A DNA stretch of 40,911 nt from the NCBI GenBank assembly GCA_025463285.1, contig JAOBWI010000077.1, positions 1 through 40,911 of the forward strand. The letters are read 5' to 3'. Of this stretch, positions 7,196 to 14,967 are shown piece by piece. Position numbers and translations under genes: made by a program. The notes beneath the pieces are model-generated. The model saw only the letters and a list, made by a program, of their open reading frames with translations. It did not search any database and was not told the origin of the DNA. This DNA is from Acidimicrobiaceae bacterium. GTDB lineage: Bacteria > Actinomycetota > Acidimicrobiia > Acidimicrobiales > RAAP-2. Within the stretch, counting starts at the first letter, position 1. Every line of letters begins with the position of its first letter.

Positions 7196-8545
7196 TTACG
7201 AACGCTCGTCCGGTCCAAAGGCGTGACGACCGCGCTGGGTCGCCACGTCCAGCCCCTCGTCACGAAGTTCACTCGCCGTCCCGACGGCCGTACGGCCGAA
7301 GCGTCGACGTACTTCGTCCACGGCGTCGCGCAGCGACTCGTTCTCCACTTGTCGCTGACGCGAGACGGCGAGGGACTTCGCTTTGGGGTCGTTGGTGATG
7401 TCCTCTATACCAAAGCTCAACTGCAGGTGATTGTCGTGGCGTTCAAGAAAACCGGAGGCGTGCAGTCCGAGAAGACGCACGGCCAGGGAGAGGTCAACCG
7501 ACTGCACCAGCGCCTCGGCAATCGCCTCGATGGCGTACTCGTCGTCGAGGCCGAAGGAGAGAGTCTGCGACCTCGAGACGCTGGTGCGATCGTCGAATCG
7601 CACCACCACAGTGATGGTGCGCGCGACGCGACCCTTCTCGCGCAACGATCTCGCCACCACGGCCGCGTGAGTTTTGAGGGCTTCGCGCACTTCGTCGAGG
7701 CCCCAGAGTGAGCGGGCGAAGGTCTGATCGTGGCCGAGGGATTTGAGTTCTCGATCGACGACGACGTCGCGAACGTCTTCGCCTTTGGCGTACGCCGCCA
7801 AGGCCGCAGCCATGGACGGGCCTACGTGGGCCGCCAGGGTCGCTTCGTCGACCCGAGCGAGATCGCGCACCCAGGTGAGACCCAACTGCGCCAATTTCGC
7901 TGCGGTGGCCGGTCCTACTCCCCACAGCGCGCGCACTGGCAAGGTGTCAAGCCAGAGGGCCTCTTGTTCGGGGCTCACCCACAACACTCCCGGACCCTCG
8001 ACCAGTCCACCGAGTTCCACTCGAGGTTTGGACTCTTTGGAGGCGAGCTTGGCGAAGAGTTTGTTCCGACCGAGCCCCACGCCGCAGCGCAGTCCGAGCT
8101 CGTGATTGATGCGATGGCGAAGCGTGGCGGCCGCCTCGAGGGGTCGCACCTCGAGGCGTCGAAGACTGCGCAGGTCCGCGAAGACTTCGTCGAGGCCGAG
8201 CGGTTCAAAGTCGGGCGTAAGATCACGCACGATGTCGTGGAACGCCCGAGAGTAGGTCTCGTAGCGATCGAAGCGGCCGGGCAGAATGATCAGCCCGGGA
8301 CAGGCCCGCTTCGCCGTCACACTCGGCATGGCGCTTCGCACGCCGTAGCGACGGGCTTCGTAGCTGGCGCTGGCGATAACCCCGCGCGCACCCCCTCCCC
8401 CTACGGCCACCGGCTTTCCGCGCAGCGACGGGTCGTCGAGGATCTCGACCGAGGCGAAGAACGCGTCCAGGTCCACGTGCAGGAGTGGGGCCTCGTCGAC
8501 CGTCGGGTTCTTAGAAAGCGAGTTCAACGCAGCGAAAGGACTCAC
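7196..8545 (-). CDS. dinB: DNA polymerase IV (Y-family, DinB)
   Basis: Error-prone translesion polymerase. The 449-aa protein starts its catalytic domain with LHVDLDAFFASVE (metal ligand D25). It has the YEARRYGVRSAMP region and D119-E120 in GLDEVFAD; most Pol IV enzymes read SLDE at this point, so Ser is replaced by Gly. The FAKLASKESKP stretch and a little-finger domain (about 270-390) follow. The GTG start lies inside the 3' end of the PIG-L gene (35-bp overlap). It is the last gene of a minus-strand run beginning with the LysM gene, whose promoter carries two LexA boxes, so SOS induction is expected through read-through. The C-terminal 60 residues vary in this family. Confidence 0.93.
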   Translation of the reverse strand: MSPFAALNSLSKNPTVDEAPLLHVDLDAFFASVEILDDPSLRGKPVAVGGGGARGVIASASYEARRYGVRSAMPSVTAKRACPGLIILPGRFDRYETYSRAFHDIVRDLTPDFEPLGLDEVFADLRSLRRLEVRPLEAAATLRHRINHELGLRCGVGLGRNKLFAKLASKESKPRVELGGLVEGPGVLWVSPEQEALWLDTLPVRALWGVGPATAAKLAQLGLTWVRDLARVDEATLAAHVGPSMAAALAAYAKGEDVRDVVVDRELKSLGHDQTFARSLWGLDEVREALKTHAAVVARSLREKGRVARTITVVVRFDDRTSVSRSQTLSFGLDDEYAIEAIAEALVQSVDLSLAVRLLGLHASGFLERHDNHLQLSFGIEDITNDPKAKSLAVSRQRQVENESLRDAVDEVRRRFGRTAVGTASELRDEGLDVATQRGRHAFGPDERS

Positions 8546-9218
8546 CGAAGGCGACGCCCACCGGCCGGCCGGCCTGCTCCGCTCGTTCGTACACCACGTC
8601 GCGTATGGCCTCTGCGTCGCCGGCCAACTGCGAGGCGTGCGCCAAAATGGCCTTCACCTTGGTGTCAATGGTCTTTGAGACGTCGGCCACGACGTCGGGT
8701 TCGTGGGTGCCACTCAGCAACAAGACGCTGACCTGGTGCGGCGGACCCTGATCCGGGAAGTAGAGCGGCATGGCCGCCGCCGGCGCAACGGCGTCCAGCA
8801 AGGCCCAGCCGGTTTCGCGGTGATCTCGATGATTGACGTACACCTCGCCAAAAAACGTCGCCGTGGGATCGGGCCCGAGGACCACCTCCGGCTTGAACGA
8901 TCGAACGAGACCGACCAACCTTTCACGCAGTTCGAGGGAGTTGGTGACGGTCCCGTCGGGCCAATCGAGCGAAGTGACCGTGCGCGCGCCCAACACATGG
9001 GCGGCGCTCTCCAATTCTTCTTTGCGCGTTTCCCTGATAACTGACGCTTCTAGGTGTGGGGAGTGTGATCCCTTGGCGCCGTCACAGATGACGATCAGGT
9101 GGACGTCGATCCCTTCGCTCGCCCACTGCGCCATCAGTCCGCCAGCCGCGACGTCGGCGTCGTCAGGGTGCGCGTAGATGGCCAGCGCCGAACTCGGGCG
9201 CAGTCGAAGTGCGCGCAC
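8511..9218 (-). CDS. PIG-L family zinc-dependent deacetylase
   Basis: A 235-aa LmbE/PIG-L protein that would remove an N-acetyl group from a sugar-type substrate. The AHPDD motif (H17, D20) and the downstream NHRDHR (H130, H133) supply the expected zinc ligands and catalytic Asp. The family includes MshB and Mca of mycothiol metabolism. Whether this one acts in mycothiol synthesis, conjugate removal or something else cannot be read from the sequence. The GTG start lies 2 bp after the nrdR stop, and its 3' end overlaps dinB. Its place in an SOS-fronted operon with nrdR and dinB is unusual for a thiol or sugar enzyme. Confidence 0.85.
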   Translation of the reverse strand: MRALRLRPSSALAIYAHPDDADVAAGGLMAQWASEGIDVHLIVICDGAKGSHSPHLEASVIRETRKEELESAAHVLGARTVTSLDWPDGTVTNSLELRERLVGLVRSFKPEVVLGPDPTATFFGEVYVNHRDHRETGWALLDAVAPAAAMPLYFPDQGPPHQVSVLLLSGTHEPDVVADVSKTIDTKVKAILAHASQLAGDAEAIRDVVYERAEQAGRPVGVAFGESFRCVELAF

Positions 9219-9220
9219 GT

Positions 9221-9691
9221 CTAACCGCGCAGTTTGGGGGCCGTGGTTTTGACCAGCATGCCAATCTCACGAGCAAAATCGTCGGTGCCCTCGAAACCCT
9301 TATACACGGACGCGAAGCGCACGTAGGCCACGTCATCGACGTCGCGCAGGGCCTCCAGCGTGGCCATCCCGACCTCTTCACTGGTGACGTCGCGATTCAG
9401 GAGCCTCATCGACTCTTCGACGCTCAGCGCTACCCCGTCGAGTACGTCGTCGTCCACCGGACGGTTCTTCGAGGCGGAGCGCACTCCACTCAAAATCTTT
9501 TCTCGGACAAAGGGCTCTCGCTCCCCGGAGCGCTTCACCACGTAGAGGACGATCTCTTCGATTCGCTCAAAGGTCGTGAAGCGTTGGGCGCAGTTGGCGC
9601 ACTCGCGTCGCCGCCGGATGGCCACGCCGTCTTCCGCCAGGCGCGAATCAACCACGCGGTCGTCATCGGCCGAACAAAAGGGACAACGCAC
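9221..9691 (-). CDS. nrdR: Transcriptional repressor NrdR
   Basis: Represses ribonucleotide reductase genes in response to ATP/dATP. A zinc ribbon with C3, C6, C31 and C34 (RCPFC...CANC) is followed by an ATP-cone domain (about 47-137) with the KRSGEREPF segment. I chose the GTG at 9689-9691, which gives VRCPFC at the N-terminus and 156 aa, the family's usual size. The frame stays open to 9745, but that extension would overlap the upstream LysM gene and add residues the family lacks. In M. tuberculosis nrdR also sits beside a LysM gene and lexA. No typical NrdR box was found nearby. Confidence 0.93.
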   Translation of the reverse strand: MRCPFCSADDDRVVDSRLAEDGVAIRRRRECANCAQRFTTFERIEEIVLYVVKRSGEREPFVREKILSGVRSASKNRPVDDDVLDGVALSVEESMRLLNRDVTSEEVGMATLEALRDVDDVAYVRFASVYKGFEGTDDFAREIGMLVKTTAPKLRG

Positions 9692-9722
9692 AAACTCACG
9701 ATACACCTGAAACCTTGATTTT

Positions 9723-10160
9723 TCAGGGGATAAGGACGTGTTCACCAGGCACCACGACGGTCGAACCGAGTTCGTGTACGAGTAGCGAACGGGCCACAGA
9801 AGGGTTCGTGGGATTCATCTCACGCGCGAGCGAGTTCAGCGTGTTGCCGGGCTGGACCACGTAGTCCATGCCCGAAGCCAAGGTCGAGGAGTTTGCAAGA
9901 TCTGTCGAGAGGCCTGCGCCGGTGGTGGCCCCAAAGGTGTGCCCCGGCAGGGCGAGGATGGCCAGCGCGCCCACTAACACCAGCGCCGCCGCCACGCGGC
10001 GTCGTCGCTGAAGGACTCGAGCTCGCTCGAGTCGGCGTTGGCGAAGGGAGGGGCCACGGCGAATAACCGGGGTGGCGGGGGCGTAGGACACGAGTCGCAA
10101 CGCGGGACCGCGAGATATTTCTGGAAAAGCGGGGGCTTCTAGAATCTCCACTGCGGCCAT
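9723..10160 (-). CDS. LysM membrane protein, likely SOS-induced cell-division inhibitor or wall hydrolase (Rv2719c/YneA-like)
   Basis: A 145-aa protein with a basic N-terminal region (about 40-56, rich in R), one membrane helix (57-74), a short linker and a C-terminal LysM domain (about 97-145: DYVVQPGNTLNSLARE...VVVPGEHVLIP). The architecture and place match Rv2719c (ChiZ) of M. tuberculosis, YneA of Bacillus and DivS of Corynebacterium, proteins encoded beside lexA that halt division after DNA damage. The ATG at 10158-10160 follows an AAGGAG ribosome site (10167-10172). Its promoter is bracketed by two perfect LexA boxes. It is probably the first gene of the operon that continues through nrdR to dinB. 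Confidence 0.85.
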   Translation of the reverse strand: MAAVEILEAPAFPEISRGPALRLVSYAPATPVIRRGPSLRQRRLERARVLQRRRRVAAALVLVGALAILALPGHTFGATTGAGLSTDLANSSTLASGMDYVVQPGNTLNSLAREMNPTNPSVARSLLVHELGSTVVVPGEHVLIP

Positions 10161-10178
10161 ATGTCGCTCCTTTGTCTA

Positions 10179-10192
10179 CGAACACCTGTTCG
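10179..10192. promoter_or_regulatory. LexA (SOS) box, proximal, LysM operon
   Basis: CGAACACCTGTTCG fits the actinobacterial SOS consensus CGAAC-N4-GTTCG exactly. It covers the expected transcription start of the leftward LysM operon, just upstream of its ribosome site. Confidence 0.92.
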
Positions 10193-10194
10193 CT

Positions 10195-10224
10195 AGCATA
10201 GGACGAACAGGTGTTCGGTTGCAA
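10195..10224 (-). promoter_or_regulatory. Promoter of the LysM-nrdR-PIG-L-dinB operon
   Basis: On the minus strand, TTGCAA (10219-10224) and TATGCT (10195-10200) form -35 and -10 elements 18 bp apart. One LexA box fills the spacer and the other lies at the start site, so bound LexA would block polymerase completely. Confidence 0.7.
10204..10217. promoter_or_regulatory. LexA (SOS) box, distal, LysM operon
   Basis: CGAACAGGTGTTCG is a second perfect CGAAC-N4-GTTCG site, 25 bp centre to centre from the first, lying between the -35 and -10 of the LysM promoter. It ends eight bases short of the stop of the HExxH-VWA gene. Confidence 0.92.
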
Positions 10225-10225
10225 A

Positions 10226-11599
10226 TTATTTTTCCCTTGTGACATCTCCTTCAATCTCAAGGGTTTCGGCTAGCTTTCGCCCCACACGCCCGAATCGTAA
10301 ATACCTCGCCGAGGGTGCCAGACGGTTCCCTCGCAGGGCCGCCTCGGCGTCGACAAGGTCGCGGGCCAGGCGAATTCGCCCTAGCCGCACGAGCTCCGCG
10401 CACTCGCGCGTGAGTTCCTCATCGGGGTGGTCGTGCGAATCAGTCACCTGTCCGTCAGTCACCCACACGACCGGTTCGTTCGCCTGTCGTCGGGCAAGGG
10501 CCCATTGGAGCACGGGGCCGTCGACCCCGTTGCCCAGATGGCCAGTGGGAAGCGTCGTAGCGGCGCGACCTCGATCACTAAGGATCCAGGCGTTCGGCAA
10601 CGATCCGCAGTCACCGGGGCGATGGCTGTAGCCCACCACCAGCGCGTGAGGTGCACGACGAAGCAACGACTCCAACGCCGTGGTGTCGAGCTCCATGGAT
10701 CCCGACTGATCGATCACGACCACTCCCCCACGACGGGCCACGCGAGTAGAAAATCCACGACGCTGGCTGTCGGTGATGAGTCGACCGGGGTACCTTAGGA
10801 CTCGTCCCGTACAGGACGATCGATGTCGTTGAATACTCCCCTTCGCGCGATGATCGTGGCGTTCTAACGACTCGTCGAACACGAGCGACGCAAATCGGCC
10901 GCTCGGGGGACGTCGGCCACCCACCTCGAGAGAGCGTCGAAACGATCGCAGCTCTTCGGGGTTAGTGGGAACGCGCGCTTCCATGGTTTGAGTAAGCGTT
11001 CGTGCCAACACCAGTGTCGAGCTGGCGTAGCCGCTCGGCAAGCCCGCTTCGTCCAATCGCGTCGCGGCCAAGACCTTCGTGCTCTGACTCATGACGGCCA
11101 CGGCTCGCTTTTTAATCGCACGCATCGCTGGCAACCACTCGGCGCGGCCCTGTCGAATACCGGCCACGTACTCCTTTTCCGCTCCCGTGCCGGCTACGGC
11201 CACCAAGAAGCAGATCGCCTCGGGCCAGGACTGCGCTTCGGCAACTCGACGCCCTCCCGGTTTTTCCGTCCCGTCTTTCATCAGCGAAAGGTCGAAGCCG
11301 AGTCGAGCGAGAAGCGTGTTGACGCGAAGCTCTTCCGCGCACTCCAGTGCTCGTGGTGACACTTCATCGAGGGCTCGACGTAGGTGCTGGGCGTGGGGAC
11401 TCACCTGCGCGTGCATCAGTTCGTGCGCGCGAATGACGCGGGCCAGTTCGCTCGACTCCAGCGGCACCTCGAGTACCTGCTCGCCGAGATTGCAACTAGC
11501 CGCCCCGCGCATGGTGGAACATTCGTGAACCTGCCACGCGCCCTCTACGTTGTTGTCGTCGCGTCGGCTGAGAAGTTCCGGAAAGATCACCCCGTTCAC
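10226..11599 (-). CDS. HExxH metallopeptidase-like plus VWA domain protein (MoxR partner)
   Basis: A 457-aa protein with two parts. Near the N-terminus RAHELMHAQVSPH (H59-E60-x2-H63) is a zinc-peptidase helix, and ALECAEELRVN about 25 residues on offers E89 or E90 as a third ligand. The C-terminal part is a von Willebrand A domain with the MIDAS motif D297-Q-S-G-S301 after VVVI, and a later VTDGQVTD. This resembles the DUF2201 pattern (N-terminal peptidase-like, C-terminal VWA). The GTG start overlaps the stop of the AAA+ gene in a GTGA junction, so the two are co-translated. MoxR/VWA pairs act as chaperone-like machines on metalloenzymes or membrane complexes; the target here is unknown. Its start lies in the lexA divergent unit, so damage induction is likely. 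Confidence 0.8.
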   Translation of the reverse strand: MNGVIFPELLSRRDDNNVEGAWQVHECSTMRGAASCNLGEQVLEVPLESSELARVIRAHELMHAQVSPHAQHLRRALDEVSPRALECAEELRVNTLLARLGFDLSLMKDGTEKPGGRRVAEAQSWPEAICFLVAVAGTGAEKEYVAGIRQGRAEWLPAMRAIKKRAVAVMSQSTKVLAATRLDEAGLPSGYASSTLVLARTLTQTMEARVPTNPEELRSFRRSLEVGGRRPPSGRFASLVFDESLERHDHRAKGSIQRHRSSCTGRVLRYPGRLITDSQRRGFSTRVARRGGVVVIDQSGSMELDTTALESLLRRAPHALVVGYSHRPGDCGSLPNAWILSDRGRAATTLPTGHLGNGVDGPVLQWALARRQANEPVVWVTDGQVTDSHDHPDEELTRECAELVRLGRIRLARDLVDAEAALRGNRLAPSARYLRFGRVGRKLAETLEIEGDVTREK

Positions 11600-12324
11600 G
11601 ACGACACCGCGCCGATGGCCAGGGCGTCCAGCACACTTTGGGCCGCGCTGTCACCGAAGACCAACTGCGCGGCCCTGGGCGCGCCGTGGTGTCGACGCAG
11701 GTCGTCAAAGGCGTAGAAACTCCGAAGCGATATTCGTCGGTGTTCCGGACCGAGAGATCCGGCCAAGGCCGGTTGGCGAAGATCGCCGCTCAGACTCGCG
11801 AGCGCCGCGGGGTGCGGACGATCAATGCGAATGCTGACCGGAAAGCGGTCGCGTAGAGCCCGGGGGATCTCCTCGAGATCCTCGATGTTCGACGTCATGA
11901 CCACCGAGAACTCGGGGCCAGGTCGGACCCACTCCAAGGTGTCGGGATTCCTCCAGGTGGCTGAAGCGGGCGAATCGGTCATGGCGAGGAGTGTCGAGAG
12001 CGCGTCACCGCACGCGTGATCAACTTCGTCGAGCACTAGTCGCCCTCCGCGACCGTCCACGCCGCGCCAGGCGCGAATGGCCGGACCTTCGCGCCACTCG
12101 AAGTGACCTTCGCGCGAAGGAATCCATGTTCCGGTCACCTCGCCCGACGTCAGATCTTCGGTACAGATGATCCGTTCGGCACTGGCTTCGCCCACCGCGA
12201 AGTGAAGGGCCCCAAACGTCTTTCCCGTTCCGGGAGGGCCATAGAGAAGAATCCTCGACAGACCACTCGCCACGACGTCCTCGAAGTCTCGCCAACACTG
12301 CCCCACCGTCTCATTTGCTTGCAT
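11596..12324 (-). CDS. MoxR-type AAA+ ATPase
   Basis: A 242-aa ATPase with Walker A GPPGTGKT at about residues 29-36, Walker B LVLDEVD, a sensor-1 TSN and an arginine-finger stretch RALRDRF. The order matches MoxR/CbbQ-like AAA+ proteins, though it is shorter than the usual 300 or more and its C-terminal lid is brief. I chose the ATG at 12322-12324, four bases after a strong AAAGGAGG site; the adjacent GTG (12325-12327) is too close to that site. The gene is divergent from lexA. One imperfect and one perfect LexA box lie in the shared 118-bp region. It is coupled to the VWA gene downstream. Confidence 0.85.
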   Translation of the reverse strand: MQANETVGQCWRDFEDVVASGLSRILLYGPPGTGKTFGALHFAVGEASAERIICTEDLTSGEVTGTWIPSREGHFEWREGPAIRAWRGVDGRGGRLVLDEVDHACGDALSTLLAMTDSPASATWRNPDTLEWVRPGPEFSVVMTSNIEDLEEIPRALRDRFPVSIRIDRPHPAALASLSGDLRQPALAGSLGPEHRRISLRSFYAFDDLRRHHGAPRAAQLVFGDSAAQSVLDALAIGAVSS

Positions 12325-12371
12325 CACGCCTCCTTTGAAATCGTCCCAACGGTCGGAGCCTCAAAACAAAG

Positions 12372-12385
12372 CGAACAGGTGTTTG
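12372..12385. promoter_or_regulatory. LexA box, imperfect, shared by lexA and the MoxR-VWA unit
   Basis: CGAACAGGTGTTTG differs from the perfect palindrome by one base (GTTTG for GTTCG). It overlaps the lexA -35 hexamer and lies 36 bp upstream of the MoxR ribosome site, so it can serve both directions. Confidence 0.75.
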
Positions 12386-12411
12386 AGTTCAGGATTAATA
12401 CCGTGTAACCT
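12383..12411 (+). promoter_or_regulatory. lexA promoter
   Basis: TTGAGT (12383-12388) and TAACCT (12406-12411) are spaced 17 bp. LexA boxes overlap the -35 on one side and the start site on the other, the usual layout for LexA self-repression. Confidence 0.65.
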
Positions 12412-12412
12412 A

Positions 12413-12426
12413 CGAACAACTGTTCG
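12413..12426. promoter_or_regulatory. LexA box, perfect, lexA operator
   Basis: CGAACAACTGTTCG fits the SOS consensus exactly. It lies directly after the lexA -10 and seven bases before the GGAGG ribosome site. Confidence 0.93.
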
Positions 12427-12442
12427 TCTAACGGAGGATCCC

Positions 12443-13066
12443 ATGGCCGAAGTCCTTACCCCAATGCGTCGCCAGATCCTGGAGTTCATTGCTTCGTGTC
12501 AGCGTGAACGGGGCTTTCCCCCCACCATCCGAGAGATCGGCGAAGAGGTGGGTCTCTCCTCCTCAGCCACCGTGGCCAACCACATCACCGTCTTGAAGGA
12601 CGCGGGATACATCGAAAAGAATCCCCAGCAGCCCCGAACCCTCACCGTACGTCTCGACACGGCCAACCCCGCTCCCGAACAGCACATCCGCCACATCCCC
12701 TTCGTCGGGGACATCGCCGCAGGTACCGATGTATTGGCCAGCGAGACCACTCACGAGATGATGTCCATGCCCGAACAGTTCGCGGGACGAGGCGACAGTT
12801 TCGTTCTCCAAGTGCGCGGCGACTCCATGATTGACGCGGGCATCTTGTCGGGCGACTTCATTGTGGTGCAGCGAGAGAGCACGGCCCGCTCTGGCGAGAT
12901 CGTGGTCGCCGGTATTCCCGGCGACGAGGCGACCGTGAAGCGCTTCTTCCCCCAAGGCTCACGGATCATCTTGCAACCAGAAAACTCATCCATGCAGCCC
13001 ATGGACTTCGACTCACACGATGTGGTGATTTACGGACGCGTCATCTCGGTCCTGCGGCACTACTAA
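12443..13066 (+). CDS. lexA: SOS repressor LexA
   Basis: Represses damage-response genes and cleaves itself when activated by RecA filaments. The 207-aa protein has an N-terminal winged helix (1-70: PTIREIGEEVGLSS with the recognition region SSSATVANHI). The cleavage site is A93-G94 in GDIAAGT. The catalytic Ser is S128 in GDSMIDAGI and the Lys is K166 in ATVKRF. The ATG at 12443 follows GGAGG (12433-12437) at good spacing. The open frame extends upstream to 12335, but that part crosses the promoter and operators and is not coding. No other gene follows on this strand; dapE runs toward it and stops 9 bp away. Confidence 0.97.
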   Translation: MAEVLTPMRRQILEFIASCQRERGFPPTIREIGEEVGLSSSATVANHITVLKDAGYIEKNPQQPRTLTVRLDTANPAPEQHIRHIPFVGDIAAGTDVLASETTHEMMSMPEQFAGRGDSFVLQVRGDSMIDAGILSGDFIVVQRESTARSGEIVVAGIPGDEATVKRFFPQGSRIILQPENSSMQPMDFDSHDVVIYGRVISVLRHY

Positions 13067-13075
13067 GACAGCGGC

Positions 13076-14125
13076 TCAGGCGAGCCAGGACCGCAGCACG
13101 CTCTCGAACTCCTCGAGTTGACCCAGAGAAATATGTTCGTCACTGCGATGAGCGAGGAGGGGGTCTCCAGCTCCGAAGTTCGCCGCCGGAATATTTCGTT
13201 CTTGAAATGTCGCCACGTCGGTCCAACCAACCTTGCCCGTGGGCGCCTTGCCGCTGCGACGAACCAGGTCCGCCAGGCGTTCGTTGTCCAGTGACGGCGG
13301 AGCGTTCGGCGCCCAATCGAGCACCTCGAACGTGTCGCCCTCTTCGAGGACGTCTCCCAGGTACTCGCGCAACCAACTGACCGCTTCATCTTTCGTTCTA
13401 TCCGGCGCCACTCGATGGTTCAAGGTGATCACGGCCGAGTCGGGCACCACGTTGGGGGCTACTCCCCCTTCCACGGCCACGGCCTGTAACTGCTCGACGT
13501 AGTCCACTCCCTCGAGCGACACCGTTCTCGGACGATAGGCCGACACGTGATCGATCAGTCCTCCCAAACGATGAATGGCGTTCAGCCCCGTGTAGGGCCG
13601 GGCCGTGTGCGCTCTTCGGCCCTTGAGCGTGACGCCGACTTTCAAGGTGCCCTGACATCCCGCTTCCACCACGGCGTTGGTCGGCTCGCAGAGAATCGCC
13701 ACGTCCCCCTCTAAGAGATCGGGACGGAGTTCGGCGATCTCTAACAACCCCGACTGCTTTCTCGAGATCTCTTCTCGGGCGTAAAAGACCCAGGTCACTT
13801 CGAGGGATCGAGGCGTGGGGTCAACGGCCAGGGCCATCATGACGGCCAGTGAGCCCTTCATGTCACACGCCCCCACCCCTCGCAGCTCGTCGCCCGCGAT
13901 CACCGAGCTCGCCGCGTCACCCGGCACGGTGTCCAGGTGACCGGCCACCACCACGCGCGTCGCGTGGTGTCCCGTGGTGCGCGCCACGACGTTGTCGCCC
14001 ACGCGCTCTACCTCCAAAAAAGAAGCACGGCGAAGCTGAGCCTCCACGTGCGCAGCCAGCGCCGCTTCGTGGCGACTGACTGACGAGATCGACACCAAGG
14101 CGTAGGTGTCGTCGAGTCGCGTCAC
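13076..14125 (-). CDS. dapE: Succinyl-diaminopimelate desuccinylase
   Basis: Hydrolyses N-succinyl-LL-diaminopimelate to LL-diaminopimelate and succinate. This M20-family zinc peptidase of 349 aa has H63 in AGHLDTVP, D88 in CDMKG and E118/E119 in AREE, the expected metal and base residues. A dimerisation insert lies near 175-285. The GTG start overlaps the dapD stop in a GTGA junction, so the two are translated together. Genes for the steps before (dapD, dapC) and after (dapF) lie on the same strand within 5 kb. The C-terminal HRSDEHISL segment carries the last zinc histidine. Confidence 0.94.
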   Translation of the reverse strand: MTRLDDTYALVSISSVSRHEAALAAHVEAQLRRASFLEVERVGDNVVARTTGHHATRVVVAGHLDTVPGDAASSVIAGDELRGVGACDMKGSLAVMMALAVDPTPRSLEVTWVFYAREEISRKQSGLLEIAELRPDLLEGDVAILCEPTNAVVEAGCQGTLKVGVTLKGRRAHTARPYTGLNAIHRLGGLIDHVSAYRPRTVSLEGVDYVEQLQAVAVEGGVAPNVVPDSAVITLNHRVAPDRTKDEAVSWLREYLGDVLEEGDTFEVLDWAPNAPPSLDNERLADLVRRSGKAPTGKVGWTDVATFQERNIPAANFGAGDPLLAHRSDEHISLGQLEEFESVLRSWLA

Positions 14126-14946
14126 GTTGAGACGCCGTGATCGCGCAGGATGTCGTTGAGCGCCACCTTGTTGTGTCGTTCGCCCTCACTTAAGCGTTTG
14201 ATAATCAAGACACAGGGCAGAAAAAACTCTCCGCCGCTGTACTCTCGCCGGCGACTGGCCGATACGGCCACGCAGAAGTCGGGCACGTGGCCTCGCGACA
14301 CCTCCTCGCCGCTCTCGGCATCGATCACCGGAATGGAGGGATTCAAGATGGTGCCCGATCCGATCACCGCCCCGCGTCCGACTCGCGCGCCCTCGGTGAT
14401 CATGCAACGACTACCAATGAAAGCGTCGTCTTCCACCACGACCGGAACCGCGTTGGGAGGTTCGAGCACCCCGCCAATGCCAACGCCCCCGGCCAGATGA
14501 ACGTTCGCGCCGATCTGAGCGCAACTGCCGACCGTGGCCCAGGTGTCGACCATGGTCCCCGGTCCCACCCACGCGCCCACGTTGACAAAACTGGGCATCA
14601 GGATCACCCCGGGGCCGATAAAACTTCCCCGCCGCGCGATCGCGCCGGGCACCGCGCGCACCCCGCGACGCTCGTAGTCGTTCTTTAGCTCCAGCTTGTC
14701 GAGGTACTCAAAGGGTCCGACGTCAATTTTCTCCATGACCCGCAAGCGAAACAGCAAGAGGATGGCCTGTTTCACCCACTCATTCACCACCACGTCACCG
14801 TGATCGTCAATGTCGGCCACGCGCAGTTGGCCGTCGTCCAGTTTGGTGATCACCAGCTCCACGTCGCGACGCGCCTCGAGGTTGTCGGGGGTGATCTGGG
14901 AGATCTCGCCAAACCACTTACCGATGCGTGTTTCTAGATCACTCAT
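14122..14946 (-). CDS. dapD: Tetrahydrodipicolinate N-succinyltransferase
   Basis: Transfers succinyl from succinyl-CoA to tetrahydrodipicolinate, opening the succinylase branch of lysine/DAP synthesis. The 274-aa protein has a helical N-terminus, then a left-handed beta-helix built from hexapeptide repeats (about 105-230: GSFIGPGVILMPSFVNVGAW and on), with the conserved EPP and FIGSRCMITEGARVG stretches. The length fits the short DapD class (about 274 aa, as in E. coli). The ATG at 14944-14946 lies 21 bp after the dapC stop. It overlaps dapE by 4 bp. Confidence 0.93.
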   Translation of the reverse strand: MSDLETRIGKWFGEISQITPDNLEARRDVELVITKLDDGQLRVADIDDHGDVVVNEWVKQAILLLFRLRVMEKIDVGPFEYLDKLELKNDYERRGVRAVPGAIARRGSFIGPGVILMPSFVNVGAWVGPGTMVDTWATVGSCAQIGANVHLAGGVGIGGVLEPPNAVPVVVEDDAFIGSRCMITEGARVGRGAVIGSGTILNPSIPVIDAESGEEVSRGHVPDFCVAVSASRRREYSGGEFFLPCVLIIKRLSEGERHNKVALNDILRDHGVST

Positions 14947-14967
14947 CTATTCATCGTACCGGTGGCC

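Noticed and set aside
7730..8731. 333-aa plus-strand frame across dinB and the PIG-L gene
   Set aside because: It is antisense to two confidently identified genes and rich in R, G and P without any motif.
9692..9745. Upstream extension of nrdR by 18 residues
   Set aside because: Family proteins begin directly at the RCPFC zinc ribbon, and the extension overlaps the LysM gene.
12335..12442. Upstream extension of the lexA frame
   Set aside because: This stretch contains the lexA promoter and both LexA boxes, and the ATG at 12443 has a GGAGG site.
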